Counted from the stretch's first letter, positions 50,805 through 60,128 are shown. The stretch is DNA of 64,000 nucleotides from Bradyrhizobium manausense (GCF_018131105.1 NZ_JAFCJI010000006.1:78697-142696); one strand, 5' to 3'. Notes: generated by a model from the sequence alone, not told the origin. Made by a program: numbers and translations.

Positions 50805-51317
50805 ATGTTTGACCGCCGCATCCTGTTGACGACAGTCGCCGGCCTGTTCGGCCTTTCGGCCTTCCGCTGGCTGAGAGCAACCCCGGCCCGGGCTGGAGAG
50901 AAGGCCGCCGGGAAGTTCGAGATCGAGAAGACGGACGCTGAGTGGCGCGCCCAGCTCACGCCGCAGCAATATGAGATTCTGCGCAAGGAAGGAACCGAAC
51001 GGCCGGGCACCAGCCCGCTGCTCAAGGAGCATCGCAAGGGCACCTTCGCCTGCGCCGGCTGCGACCTGCCGGTGTTCGCGTCGGAGACCAAGTTCGAGAG
51101 CGGCACCGGATGGCCGAGCTTCTACCAGCCGATCGAGGGCAATGTCGGCAAAACCGAGGATCGCACCTTCGGCATGGTGCGTACCGAGGTGCACTGCCGA
51201 CGCTGCGGTGGCCATCTCGGCCACGTCTTCGACGACGGTCCGAAGCCGACCGGATTGCGCTACTGCATCGACGGTTTCGGGCTGGTCTTCCACCCCGCGT
51301 CGCCGTCGGCGACCTAA
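50805..51317 (+). CDS. msrB: Peptide-methionine (R)-S-oxide reductase, exported
   Basis: This 170-residue protein has an N-terminal RR motif and hydrophobic stretch (MFDRRILLTTVAGLFGLSAF) suggesting export, possibly by Tat. The MsrB domain contains the zinc cysteines 83, 86, 131 and 134 (CAGC and CRRC), the SGTGWPSFY motif and the catalytic Cys154 in LRYCIDGFG. It reduces methionine-R-sulfoxide in proteins. ATG 50805 has GGAGAATGAG upstream; the GTG 27 bases earlier is less likely. A periplasmic location would suit protection of envelope proteins against oxidation. Confidence 0.9.
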   Translation: MFDRRILLTTVAGLFGLSAFRWLRATPARAGEKAAGKFEIEKTDAEWRAQLTPQQYEILRKEGTERPGTSPLLKEHRKGTFACAGCDLPVFASETKFESGTGWPSFYQPIEGNVGKTEDRTFGMVRTEVHCRRCGGHLGHVFDDGPKPTGLRYCIDGFGLVFHPASPSAT

Positions 51318-51365
51318 GGCGTTATTTGACGCGTTTTCCCGGCAATTGTTGCCGGTCCGGCAATT

Positions 51366-51391
51366 ATGCCCCGGTCGCCTGACCGGGGCAT
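51366..51391 (+). terminator. Terminator downstream of msrB
   Basis: An 11-base perfect stem (ATGCCCCGGTC / GACCGGGGCAT) with a four-base loop is followed by GTCTATTT. It separates msrB from the flagellar promoter region. Confidence 0.8.
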
Positions 51392-51429
51392 GTCTATTTA
51401 AGTCATTGATTTCCTGAGAATACCCGCAT

Positions 51430-51444
51430 TGGCATAGCCCTTGC
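51430..51444 (+). promoter_or_regulatory. Sigma-54 type promoter upstream of flgE
   Basis: TGGCATAGCCCTTGC matches the -24/-12 consensus TGGCACG-N4-TTGC with GG and GC exactly 10 bases apart (GG at 51431-51432, GC at 51443-51444). Transcription would start about 12 bases further on, giving a leader of about 50 bases before flgE at 51509. Middle and late flagellar genes of Alphaproteobacteria often use sigma-54 with FlbD. Confidence 0.7.
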
Positions 51445-51508
51445 GACTGTCTCCCCGACTGCGGCCATAAGTCGACCCGCCGCCGAGATCGGATTTGGAG
51501 ACAAAGTT

Positions 51509-53815
51509 ATGGGTATCTTCGATGCAATGAACACCTCGGTGGGTGGCCTGCAGGCGCAGTCCTACGCGCTTCAGAACATCTCGGGCAACATCGCGAACTC
51601 GTCCACCACCGGCTACAAGGGCATCGGGACCAGCTTCGAGGATCTCATCCCCGACGCCTCCGTGCCGAGCAAGCAGGTGGCCGGCGGCGTCACCGCGCAC
51701 GCGCAGGCGACCATCACCACCCAGGGCACGATCTCGTCCTCAACGGTTGCCACCAACATGGCGATCACCGGCGACGGCTTCTTCTCGGTGCAGAAGGCAA
51801 GCGGCGTGGTCGACAACGTGCCGGTGTTCGACGGCGTCTCCTATTACACCCGCCGCGGCGACTTCCAGGTCAACGCCAACGGCAACCTCGTCAACGGCGC
51901 CGGCTATTATCTGATGGGCGTTGCGGTCGATCCCAAGACCGGCAACCCGACCGGCAGCGTGCCGACCGTGCTGCAATTCCAGAACAACTTCGTCCCGGCG
52001 CAGGCAACCACTTCGATCCAGTACGCGGCGAACCTTCCGACCCAGCCGAATACGGTGGCGAGTTCGACCGCAGCAACCGGTTCGCTGCTGGCCTCCGGCG
52101 GCCTCAATCCGTCGGACTATTCGGCGAACCCGCTGGCGATCGGCACGCCGCCCGCGCCCTACACCAACGCGACGGTCTCTGGCGCTGCGGCTACCGGCAA
52201 TCTGCGCTCGGCCTATACGTCCACGACCGGGACGAGTTCGGTCGCGTTGCAGGACAGCGCTTCGGCGGCTGCGTCGACAACGACCTCGCTCGATCCTTCG
52301 GCGACACCCCATCTCGCCACGAGCATTCTCAATGCGCTCGCCAACGGCACGACGGGTACGACGCTGACCATCACCGGCGTCGGCGGTACCCCCCACACGA
52401 TCACCTTCGATCCCAACGTCACCACCGTGACGACTGCCAGTGGCAACACCACGATCGGTGTGAAATCGGGCAGCGCCGCGCAGGTAACCGACATCCTGAA
52501 TGCGATAGCGACGGCGGCCGGCATCCCCGCCAGCAGCGTCACCATGACTGCCAGCGGCAATATCCAGATCGCCAGCGGCACCTCCGCTGACATACAGGTC
52601 ACCAGCGGCGCGGCAGCCACTGCGCTCGGCCTCAGCACGGTGACGCGCGGTGGCAACGTGCTGTCGACGCCTGCGATCACCGGCTCGACCGTGTTGAGCG
52701 GCACCGCCACTGCTGGCAACGCGGAAGTGCTGTCGACGGGATTTCAGGCCGGCGACGTCATCTATGTCGACGGCACGACCTCGGGTCAGACGCTGACGTT
52801 CGTGGCGTCGGGTGCCTCCGGGCCGAACCAGATCAACATCACCGATAACATCACGACCCTGCTCGGCAAGATCGACGGACTGAGCGGAGCCACGGGTTCC
52901 TCGATCTCCAACGGCGTGATCACGCTGAACACAGGCACGGCCAAGGATCTCACGCTTGCCGTGGGTGGATCGTCCACCGCCAGCGCGGCTTTCGCCGCAC
53001 TTGGCTTCACGTCCTCGATCAGCAAGAACCGTGACGGCGGCGGTACCGCCGGCACCGGCACCGTGATCGGCAACGACATCGCCACTTTCACCAAGGAATC
53101 GATCAGCGGCGGCGCCGTGACCGCATACAACGCGGCGGGCACGCCCGTGAACCTGCAATTGCGCTGGGCCAAGACCGACAGCGCTTCGCTCGGCACCGGA
53201 CATACCGATAGCTGGAACCTTTTCTATCAGACCGATCCGAACGCGACCGGCTCGACGGTCGGCTGGGTCAATACCGGCCAGACCTTCACCTTCGCCAGCG
53301 ACGGCTCGCTCACGACGCCGAGCGGCTCGGGAATCACCATCCCGAACGTCAGTGTCAGCGGGCAATCGCTCGGCTCGGTCGCCTTCAACATCTCCTCGGG
53401 CGGCCTGACCCAATATGCGAGCACCAGCGGCGCGGTGACCATCAACACCATCACGCAGAACGGCTACGCCGCCGGTCAGCTTCGTTCGGTCTCCGTCAAC
53501 AACAACGGCATCGTGGTCGGCACCTTCTCCAACGGCCAGAACCTCGACCTCGCCCAGGTGACGCTGTCGCACTTCAACGGCACCAACTATTTGAAGGCGA
53601 TGGACGGCGGCGCCTACGCCGTGACCGACCAGTCGGGTCCGGCGATCGCCGGCGCATCGGGCACCATCAGCGGTTCGTCGCTGGAAGGATCCAACACCGA
53701 CATCGCCGACGAGTTCACCAAGCTGATCGTGACCCAGCAGGCCTATTCGGCCAACACCAAGGTGATCACGACGGCGAACTCGATGGTGCAGGACCTCCTG
53801 AACGTGTTGCGCTGA
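51509..53815 (+). CDS. flgE: Flagellar hook protein
   Basis: This 768-residue hook protein begins with the conserved rod/hook N-terminus (MGIFDAMNTSVGGLQAQSYA, then NIANSSTTGYK). It ends with the coiled-coil segment QAYSANTKVITTANSMVQDL. It is much longer than the usual 400-residue FlgE because of Ser/Thr/Gly-rich inserts, two of which (about residues 284-377 and 394-503) look like Flagellin-IN-type modules, the second also shared with FlgL. It is exported by the flagellar type III system and polymerises into the hook. It is first in a flgE-flgK-flgL operon. Confidence 0.93.
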   Translation: MGIFDAMNTSVGGLQAQSYALQNISGNIANSSTTGYKGIGTSFEDLIPDASVPSKQVAGGVTAHAQATITTQGTISSSTVATNMAITGDGFFSVQKASGVVDNVPVFDGVSYYTRRGDFQVNANGNLVNGAGYYLMGVAVDPKTGNPTGSVPTVLQFQNNFVPAQATTSIQYAANLPTQPNTVASSTAATGSLLASGGLNPSDYSANPLAIGTPPAPYTNATVSGAAATGNLRSAYTSTTGTSSVALQDSASAAASTTTSLDPSATPHLATSILNALANGTTGTTLTITGVGGTPHTITFDPNVTTVTTASGNTTIGVKSGSAAQVTDILNAIATAAGIPASSVTMTASGNIQIASGTSADIQVTSGAAATALGLSTVTRGGNVLSTPAITGSTVLSGTATAGNAEVLSTGFQAGDVIYVDGTTSGQTLTFVASGASGPNQINITDNITTLLGKIDGLSGATGSSISNGVITLNTGTAKDLTLAVGGSSTASAAFAALGFTSSISKNRDGGGTAGTGTVIGNDIATFTKESISGGAVTAYNAAGTPVNLQLRWAKTDSASLGTGHTDSWNLFYQTDPNATGSTVGWVNTGQTFTFASDGSLTTPSGSGITIPNVSVSGQSLGSVAFNISSGGLTQYASTSGAVTINTITQNGYAAGQLRSVSVNNNGIVVGTFSNGQNLDLAQVTLSHFNGTNYLKAMDGGAYAVTDQSGPAIAGASGTISGSSLEGSNTDIADEFTKLIVTQQAYSANTKVITTANSMVQDLLNVLR

Positions 53816-53849
53816 TCGGCGCGTGACGTAACCAAAGGCGGCTAGTAAA

Positions 53850-55730
53850 ATGGGTTTGAGTTCAGCCCTTGCCAGTGCGATGAGCGGTCTGCGTGCCAAC
53901 CAGGCTGCGCTCTCGATCGTCTCGTCGAACGTCGCAAACTCGCAGACGCCGGGTTACGTCGCCCAGACGCCGAACCAGATCGAAGTCACCACCGGCGATT
54001 TCGGCTCGACGGCGAAGACGACAGGCGTCAGCCGCGAGATCGACAGCTATGTGCAGAACCAGCTGCGCACCGAGACCGGTGGCAGCGGCTACGCCGACCA
54101 GATGGCCAACATTCTGAAGCAGCTTCAGAGTGTGTATGGCACGCCCGGCAACAGCGGCACGCTCGAAACCGCGCTGAACAATTTCACGTCTTCGCTCCAG
54201 GCGTTGTCGACAAGCGCCGGCTCCTCGTCGGCGCAGACGGTCGCGGTCGGTGCGGCACAGGCGCTGGCGACCCAGCTCAACGTCACCACCAGAGGCATCC
54301 AGTCGCTGCGCTCCAATGTCGAGCAGGATCTCGGCACTTCGGCACAGGCCGCCAACGCGGCAATGAACCAGATCGCCGACATCAACACCAAGATCCAGGG
54401 CCTGGCCTCGAACGATCCGTCCGCAGCGACCCTGATGGATCAGCGCGACCAGGCCATCAATACTTTGTCGAAATATGTCGACGTTCGCGTCACCACCGAC
54501 GGATCGAACCAGGCCAACATCTACACCACCACCGGCATCCAGCTCGTTGGCGCGGGGCTCGCCTCGCAATTCACCTTTGCGTCTAGCGGCGCGCTGTCGG
54601 CGACCTCCCTCTACAACACCGATCCGGCAAAGTCCGGGGTGGGCGCACTCAACATTAGGCTCCCGAACGGCTCGTCGATCGACGTCGCCGGCAACAACGT
54701 TGTCTCTTCCGGCCAGATCGCGGCCGACCTGAAGCTGCGCGACCAGACGCTGGTGCAGGCGCAGAATCAGGTCGACCAGCTCGCCGCAACGATGTCGAGC
54801 GCGCTGTCCGACAAGACCACGGCGGGCAGCACCGTCTCCGGTCCGCCCGCGGGCTTCGACATCGATCTCGCCGGGGCCCAGCCGGGCAATACCGTCAACC
54901 TGACCTACACGGACGCCACCAACACGCAGCGCCAGATCACGCTGGTGAACGTGACCGATCCGGCTGCGCTGCCGCTCCAGAACGCCACCAATGCGAATCC
55001 GATGCAGATCGGAGTCAATTTCTCCGGCGGAATGGGTGCGATTGCGTCTGCGCTCAACACGGCCTTATCCGGCGCGCACCTGACCTTCTCCGCCGCTCCG
55101 TCGCCGGCGACCGCGACGACGCTGCGGGTCACGGACGACAACACTGGCCTCGCCAGGGTCAACTCGGCGACGAGCACCAAGACGATCTCGTCGCTGACCT
55201 CGGGCAGCCCGCAACTGCCGCTGTTCACCGACGGCAGCACGGCGCTCTACACCGGAGCCATCACGGCGTCGGGCTCGCAGATGACCGGCCTTGCCGGCCG
55301 CATCTCGGTCAATCCGTCGCTGGTCACTGACCCGAGCAAGCTGTCGATCTACAGCACCTCGCCGGTGACGCCCACCGGCGACACCACGCGCTCGGACTAT
55401 CTCTACTCGCAGCTCACCAACACGGTGTTTTCCTATTCGCCGCAGACCGGTCTCGGCTCGGCCAATCAACCGTTCAGCGGCAGCGTCTCCAACTTCCTGC
55501 AGCAGTTCCTGAGCGTACAGGCCAACGCCTCGACCCAGGCGACCGCGCTCCAGCAGGGCCAGAGCGTCGTGGTGTCGACGCTCCAGGCCAAGTTCAACTC
55601 GACCTCCAGCGTCAATCTGGACTCGGAGATGTCGAACCTGATCCAGCTTCAGAATGCCTACGCCGCCAACGCCCACGTGATGTCGGTGGTGCAGAGCATG
55701 ATGAATACGTTGATCCAGGCTCAAGGGTAA
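53850..55730 (+). CDS. flgK: Flagellar hook-associated protein 1
   Basis: This 626-residue protein begins GLSSALASAMSGLRANQAAL with the SSNVANSQTPGYVAQ motif and ends with LDSEMSNLIQLQNAYAANAH, the N- and C-terminal rod-like helices of FlgK. It caps the hook and forms the first hook-filament junction zone. It is preceded by AAAGGCGG and follows flgE by 34 bases, so it is in the same operon. Length is in the usual range. Confidence 0.93.
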   Translation: MGLSSALASAMSGLRANQAALSIVSSNVANSQTPGYVAQTPNQIEVTTGDFGSTAKTTGVSREIDSYVQNQLRTETGGSGYADQMANILKQLQSVYGTPGNSGTLETALNNFTSSLQALSTSAGSSSAQTVAVGAAQALATQLNVTTRGIQSLRSNVEQDLGTSAQAANAAMNQIADINTKIQGLASNDPSAATLMDQRDQAINTLSKYVDVRVTTDGSNQANIYTTTGIQLVGAGLASQFTFASSGALSATSLYNTDPAKSGVGALNIRLPNGSSIDVAGNNVVSSGQIAADLKLRDQTLVQAQNQVDQLAATMSSALSDKTTAGSTVSGPPAGFDIDLAGAQPGNTVNLTYTDATNTQRQITLVNVTDPAALPLQNATNANPMQIGVNFSGGMGAIASALNTALSGAHLTFSAAPSPATATTLRVTDDNTGLARVNSATSTKTISSLTSGSPQLPLFTDGSTALYTGAITASGSQMTGLAGRISVNPSLVTDPSKLSIYSTSPVTPTGDTTRSDYLYSQLTNTVFSYSPQTGLGSANQPFSGSVSNFLQQFLSVQANASTQATALQQGQSVVVSTLQAKFNSTSSVNLDSEMSNLIQLQNAYAANAHVMSVVQSMMNTLIQAQG

Positions 55731-55748
55731 TCAGTAGGGCTCTGAAAC

Positions 55749-57662
55749 ATGTCGATCAGCAGCATCAATTACGGTTCGTCGGTCCTCGGCGCGCAGATCC
55801 GCAACATCAACCAGCAGCTTACCGACCTGTCGACGCAGCTCTCGACCGGCAAGCTGTCGCAGAACTATTCCGGCATGGGGACCAACGAAGGCTTTGCGAT
55901 CGCCTCGCGCGCGCAGCTTTCGAATATCGCCGCCTATACCGACACGATGACGAACGTCAACGTCAACATCAACCTCGCCAACACCGCGCTGCAGTCGCTG
56001 ACGACGATTCGCAACACGGTGCAGACGGGTTCCGCCACCAGCTCGCAGGACCTCAATGTCAACGGCCAGACGGTGGCACAGAACACCGCCGCCGCACAGT
56101 TCGGCTCGATGGTCGGCGTGCTCAACACGCAGTCGGGCAACCGCTATCTGTTCTCCGGCACGGCCTACAACACGCAATCGGTCGCCAACGCCGGCGACAT
56201 CATCAACGGCACCACGACGCAGGCGGGCCTGAAGACCGTCATGGCCGAGCGCCAGGCCGCCGACCTCGGCGCCAACGGCATGGGTCGGCTGGTGCAGTCG
56301 CAGCCGACCACGACTTCGGTGCAGGTGGCGGAAGACAGCGCGGCATCGCCGTTCGGATTGAAGATTTCTGCGGTCTCATCGACGCTCACGGGTGCGACGG
56401 TCACGGGTCCGAGTGGCTCGCCGGTGTCGTTCTCGGTGAATATCGGTGCCACGCCCCCCAGTAACGGCGACAAGTTTAGTGTTCAGTTCACGCTGCCTGA
56501 CGGTTCGACCGAGCAGATCGACCTGACCGCGTCCACGGCGACGCCGACGCCGGTCGGCAGCTTTGCGATCGACACCGGCAATCCCACTGCCGTTCCGCCG
56601 GTTGCCCCCAACCCCGTCACCACGGCGACGAATCTCAACACCGCGCTGAACACCGCGATCACGAAGCTGGCCAACACTTCGCTGGTGGCGGCATCGGCCG
56701 TCACCGCCGGCGACAACTTCTTCAACACCGATAGCTCGGCGATCGGCGCTGCCAAGACCAACCAGGCGAGCCCGGCCGCACCGATCAGCGGCACCACCGC
56801 GCTGTCGGGCACGGCGCCCTCGGACTCGATTGCGCCGGGCTTCTCCGCCGGCGACAGCATCACCGTCAACGGCACCACGCTGAGCTTCGTCGCTTCGGGC
56901 GCGACCGGTAACCAGCTCAACGTCACTGACAGCATCCAGACCCTGATGAGCAAGATCGACGCCATCACGGGGACCTCGCGGCCGTCAACGATCCATGGCG
57001 GCTCGATCACTATCAACACCGACGATGCCGCGAGCCTGAGCATCTCGGGCTCGACGCCGGGGGCGACGGCGGCGCTCGGCGCGCTCGGTTTCAGCACAAC
57101 GCCAATCACGGCGACACAGCCGCCACTCCGCGTCGGCTCCTCGCCGGCGAGCTCGGCGACGACGCTGGTGAACGGCTCGGCCACGACCGTGAAGTGGTAC
57201 ACTGGCAACGACGGTCCGGGCTCGGCGCGCTCGACTGCGGTGGCGCGGGTCGACGATTCCGTCACGGTGCAATATGGCGCCCAGGCCGATGAGGACGCGA
57301 TCCGCAAGCAGTTGCAGGCCGTCGCCGTCTACGGCACGTTCTCGACCTCGCCGACCGGTCAATACTCGGGCGGCGCGGTCGCGGCGCTGAGCCTGCGCAC
57401 CACGCAGGCGCTGACGCCGCAGGCCGGGCAGCAGAAGATCGAGGACATCCAGACCGACATCGCGATGGCCCAGAACACGATGAAGGACGCGAGCACGCGC
57501 CAGACCCAGGCCAAGGCGCAGCTTCAGAACATCGTCGACCAGGCGGAATCGGCATCGCCCGACCAGGTGGCGAGCGAGATCCTGTCGCTTCAGAACGCGC
57601 TCCAGGCGTCCTACCAGACGACTGCAAACCTCGCGCAGCTCTCGCTGGTCAAGTTCCTGTAA
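55749..57662 (+). CDS. flgL: Flagellar hook-associated protein 3 (flagellin-like junction)
   Basis: This 637-residue protein has flagellin-like N-terminal helices (INYGSSVLGAQIRNINQQLT, then LSTQLSTGKLSQNYSGMG) and a C-terminal helix with LQNALQASYQTTANLAQLSL. It is longer than enteric FlgL (about 317) because of a central region (about residues 200-480), which includes a module also seen in FlgE. FlgL joins the hook to the filament. It follows flgK by 18 bases and is the last flagellar structural gene of this operon. Confidence 0.9.
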   Translation: MSISSINYGSSVLGAQIRNINQQLTDLSTQLSTGKLSQNYSGMGTNEGFAIASRAQLSNIAAYTDTMTNVNVNINLANTALQSLTTIRNTVQTGSATSSQDLNVNGQTVAQNTAAAQFGSMVGVLNTQSGNRYLFSGTAYNTQSVANAGDIINGTTTQAGLKTVMAERQAADLGANGMGRLVQSQPTTTSVQVAEDSAASPFGLKISAVSSTLTGATVTGPSGSPVSFSVNIGATPPSNGDKFSVQFTLPDGSTEQIDLTASTATPTPVGSFAIDTGNPTAVPPVAPNPVTTATNLNTALNTAITKLANTSLVAASAVTAGDNFFNTDSSAIGAAKTNQASPAAPISGTTALSGTAPSDSIAPGFSAGDSITVNGTTLSFVASGATGNQLNVTDSIQTLMSKIDAITGTSRPSTIHGGSITINTDDAASLSISGSTPGATAALGALGFSTTPITATQPPLRVGSSPASSATTLVNGSATTVKWYTGNDGPGSARSTAVARVDDSVTVQYGAQADEDAIRKQLQAVAVYGTFSTSPTGQYSGGAVAALSLRTTQALTPQAGQQKIEDIQTDIAMAQNTMKDASTRQTQAKAQLQNIVDQAESASPDQVASEILSLQNALQASYQTTANLAQLSLVKFL

Positions 57663-57669
57663 GGGCGCA

Positions 57670-57684
57670 TTAAGGCGCCGTTAA
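57670..57684. promoter_or_regulatory. CtrA-type box (TTAA-N7-TTAA) before the modification genes
   Basis: TTAAGGCGCCGTTAA is an exact CtrA full site. It lies seven bases after the flgL stop and about 50 bases before the glycosyltransferase start, a typical place for a promoter-proximal CtrA site. A small hairpin (GGCGC / GCGCC) overlaps it. CtrA controls flagellar genes in many Alphaproteobacteria. Binding is inferred. Confidence 0.55.
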
Positions 57685-57733
57685 CCATGCCTCTTTACCT
57701 CTTGGTGAGGATTTGGGGCACGCGGAGCCGTCA

Positions 57734-58516
57734 ATGTCGGACAAGATGCAACTGGTGGTGGCGACACCCTGTTTCGGCGGGCAGGTGTCGAGCATTTACG
57801 CAAGCTCGATCTTCGCGCTCCAGCGCGCCGTGCACGGCATGTCCAATCTCGGGCTCAAGGTGCTGCTGCGCGACGGCGATGCGCTGATCACCCGCGCAAG
57901 GGCTAATCTGGTCGCGATGTTTCTCGATGATCCCGACGCGACGCATTTCCTGTTCATCGACGCTGATATCGGCTTCAAGCCCGAGCAGGTGTTCCGCCTG
58001 ATCGAATGCGGCGCCGACGTCGTCGCCGGCTGCTATCCGATCAAGCGGGTCAACTGGGACAAGGCGAGGCGGGCGATCCAGGCGGGGCGGAGCGACGTCA
58101 CGGCGGCTTCGCTCGACTACGTGCTCGAGATCGAGGACCCTGATCGCATCGTGGTGGTCAACGGGTTCACCCGCGTGCGCTACGCCGGCACCGGCTTCCT
58201 GATGATCCGCCGCCAGGCGCTGGAGGCGATGTGCCGCCATCCGGATTATGCCAACCTCCAGTTCTTCCGTGAGCACTCGCACGACACGCTCGTCACGAGC
58301 CCGAACCGTTTCGCGCTGTTCGAATGCATGATCGATCCGGCGACCGGCACCTATCTCTCCGAAGACTTCGCCTTCTGCAAGCGCTGGACCGATATCGGCG
58401 GCGAGATCTGGGCCGACATCCAGAGCTCACTCGACCACGTCGGCCCGTCGGTGTTTCACGGCGATATCGCCTCGCAATTCGCAGCCGCGCCCGCGGCGGC
58501 GGCCGACGCGGCGTGA
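57734..58516 (+). CDS. GT-A fold glycosyltransferase-like protein
   Basis: This 260-residue protein begins with VVATPCFGGQVSSIYASSIF, then DALITRARANLVAMFL, and has an HFLFIDADIGF segment with the Asp76-x-Asp78 metal motif of GT-A glycosyltransferases. A late EDFAFCKRW would contact the acceptor. Similar proteins occur in phages and in flagellar islands. It starts 71 bases after flgL, preceded by a CtrA box, and leads a tightly packed set of four genes. A role in glycosylating flagellin or a small molecule is plausible but unproven. ATG 57734 gives MSDKMQLVV; an earlier frame start lacks support. Confidence 0.7.
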   Translation: MSDKMQLVVATPCFGGQVSSIYASSIFALQRAVHGMSNLGLKVLLRDGDALITRARANLVAMFLDDPDATHFLFIDADIGFKPEQVFRLIECGADVVAGCYPIKRVNWDKARRAIQAGRSDVTAASLDYVLEIEDPDRIVVVNGFTRVRYAGTGFLMIRRQALEAMCRHPDYANLQFFREHSHDTLVTSPNRFALFECMIDPATGTYLSEDFAFCKRWTDIGGEIWADIQSSLDHVGPSVFHGDIASQFAAAPAAAADAA

Positions 58517-58526
58517 GCCCGTCGGG

Positions 58527-60128
58527 ATGAGCATCGGCGCATCCCAGCCCTTAGACAACGAGCGCGCGTCCGAGAGCGGCTCGCGCTATCGCCTGCGCGA
58601 TCTCTTCACGCCGCTGGATACGCTGCTCGTCTCCGGCGGCGATGGGCGGCTGGCGCTCGACCTGAAAGAGCGCGTCAATGCCTATGGCTGTACGCCGTCA
58701 CCCGAGCCCGAGATCTGGAATTTCGCGTCGTCGACGGCGTCGACGATCTCGCAGGCCGCCTATGACCGCGCCGCGCTGGCGCGCGAGGAGCTGGTCCACA
58801 AATCGCTGTTCGACGAGGTCGAGATCGCCTTCGACCGGCGCTGCGAAGACATGCGCGATGAATTGCGCGGACACTTCCAGCTTCCGCCACGTGTCGATGT
58901 CGTGTTCTCGCCATCGGGCACGGACTCCCAGCTCCATGCCTTGTTTCTGGCCCGGGCCGTGCTCGGCGCGCCGCCGGTCACGATCGTGGTCGGGGCCGAC
59001 CAGACCGGCAGCGGCACGGTGAATACTGCGCGCGGTCACCATTTCAGCACGATGACGGCGAGCGGCGTTGCGGTGCGCAAGGACGCAGCGATGGCGGGTC
59101 TCGCCGGCGACAGCATTGCGGTGCCGCTGCTTGACGCCACATCCGGCCACTCGATGCGCGCTGACGCGGATGCGGCGGTCATGCGTGCTATCGAGCGCAG
59201 CCTCGCGCAAGGCCGGCGGGTTCTGTTGCAGATCATGGATTCGTCAAAGCTAGGCTGGCGTGCGCCGAGTGCCCTCTGTCTCGATGAGATCACGCGGCGC
59301 TGGCCGCGCAAGGTTCAGATCGTCGTCGATGCCTGCCAGGCCCGGCTCGGCCGCCGGCGGCTGCGCTCCTATCTCGATCGCGGCTACATGGTGCTGACGT
59401 CTGGCTCGAAGTTCTTCGGCGGGCCCGCCTTCAGCGGTGCGCTGCTGGTGCCAAAAGGCCTGTCACGGGCCCTCGACCGCATCGAAGGAATCGCGCCTGA
59501 TTTCTTTGACTATGCAGGCCGCTGCGACTGGCCGATGAATTGGACGGCGCTGCGCTCGCGCTTCGAACGCCGCCCGAATTTCGGCCAGTGGCTGCGCTGG
59601 GAAGCGGCGCTGAGCGAGATCGGCAGTTACTATGCCGTGCCCGGTGCGTTCCGTGCCGCGGCAATGACCGAACTCGCGAAAGGCATCGAAAGCAGGCTCA
59701 CGCTGTCACCGTGGCTGCGCGCCGTATCGGCGCCCCTCGGCACCGCCGATGCCGATGATGAAGAATTCATGCAACGTTCGATCTTTCCGTTCACGCTGCT
59801 GCGCGACGGAAAACCGGTACCCATCGTCGACACCAGCGCCGTTTATCGTGCGTTGGCGCGCGACATGAGCGATGACATCAGCGGCTCGGCGGATCGGCAG
59901 ATCGCCGCGCAACGTTGTCTCATCGGTCAGCCCGTGCGACTGGAGCGACCCAACGGCGCGCCGCAGGCCGCGTTGCGGCTATGTGTCGGCGCGCGGCTGA
60001 TTACCGAGGCCTGGTCGACCGATGGCGCGCAAGCGCAACGCAATGTGCAGCTCATCCTCGATCGCATCGCCCATGTCCTGGTGAAGATCGAACTGCTGCT
60101 TGACCGTAATGCCGCCGTGCCGGCGTAG
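58527..60128 (+). CDS. Class-V-like PLP-dependent enzyme of unknown reaction
   Basis: This 533-residue fold-type I protein has an SPSGTDSQLHAL phosphate-binding segment near residue 131, QIVVDACQARLG (Asp268 for the pyridine nitrogen, Gln271) and TSGSKFFGGPAF with the likely PLP Lys295. The DxxQ and SxSK layout is that of class V aminotransferases, but the protein is longer than usual (about 400) and has an N-terminal extension of about 100 residues plus an extra C-terminal part. It starts 10 bases after the glycosyltransferase gene. Transamination, desulfuration or another amino-acid reaction are all possible. Confidence 0.72.
   Translation: MSIGASQPLDNERASESGSRYRLRDLFTPLDTLLVSGGDGRLALDLKERVNAYGCTPSPEPEIWNFASSTASTISQAAYDRAALAREELVHKSLFDEVEIAFDRRCEDMRDELRGHFQLPPRVDVVFSPSGTDSQLHALFLARAVLGAPPVTIVVGADQTGSGTVNTARGHHFSTMTASGVAVRKDAAMAGLAGDSIAVPLLDATSGHSMRADADAAVMRAIERSLAQGRRVLLQIMDSSKLGWRAPSALCLDEITRRWPRKVQIVVDACQARLGRRRLRSYLDRGYMVLTSGSKFFGGPAFSGALLVPKGLSRALDRIEGIAPDFFDYAGRCDWPMNWTALRSRFERRPNFGQWLRWEAALSEIGSYYAVPGAFRAAAMTELAKGIESRLTLSPWLRAVSAPLGTADADDEEFMQRSIFPFTLLRDGKPVPIVDTSAVYRALARDMSDDISGSADRQIAAQRCLIGQPVRLERPNGAPQAALRLCVGARLITEAWSTDGAQAQRNVQLILDRIAHVLVKIELLLDRNAAVPA

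Noticed and set aside
49258..51317. An operon of the DAO oxidase and msrB
   Set aside because: The genes are on the same strand but 86 bases apart and functionally unrelated; there is no evidence of co-transcription.
51740..53899. 719-residue open frame on the minus strand
   Set aside because: It is antisense to flgE, Arg/Gly/Ala-rich without a motif, while the flgE frame carries clear hook-protein signatures.
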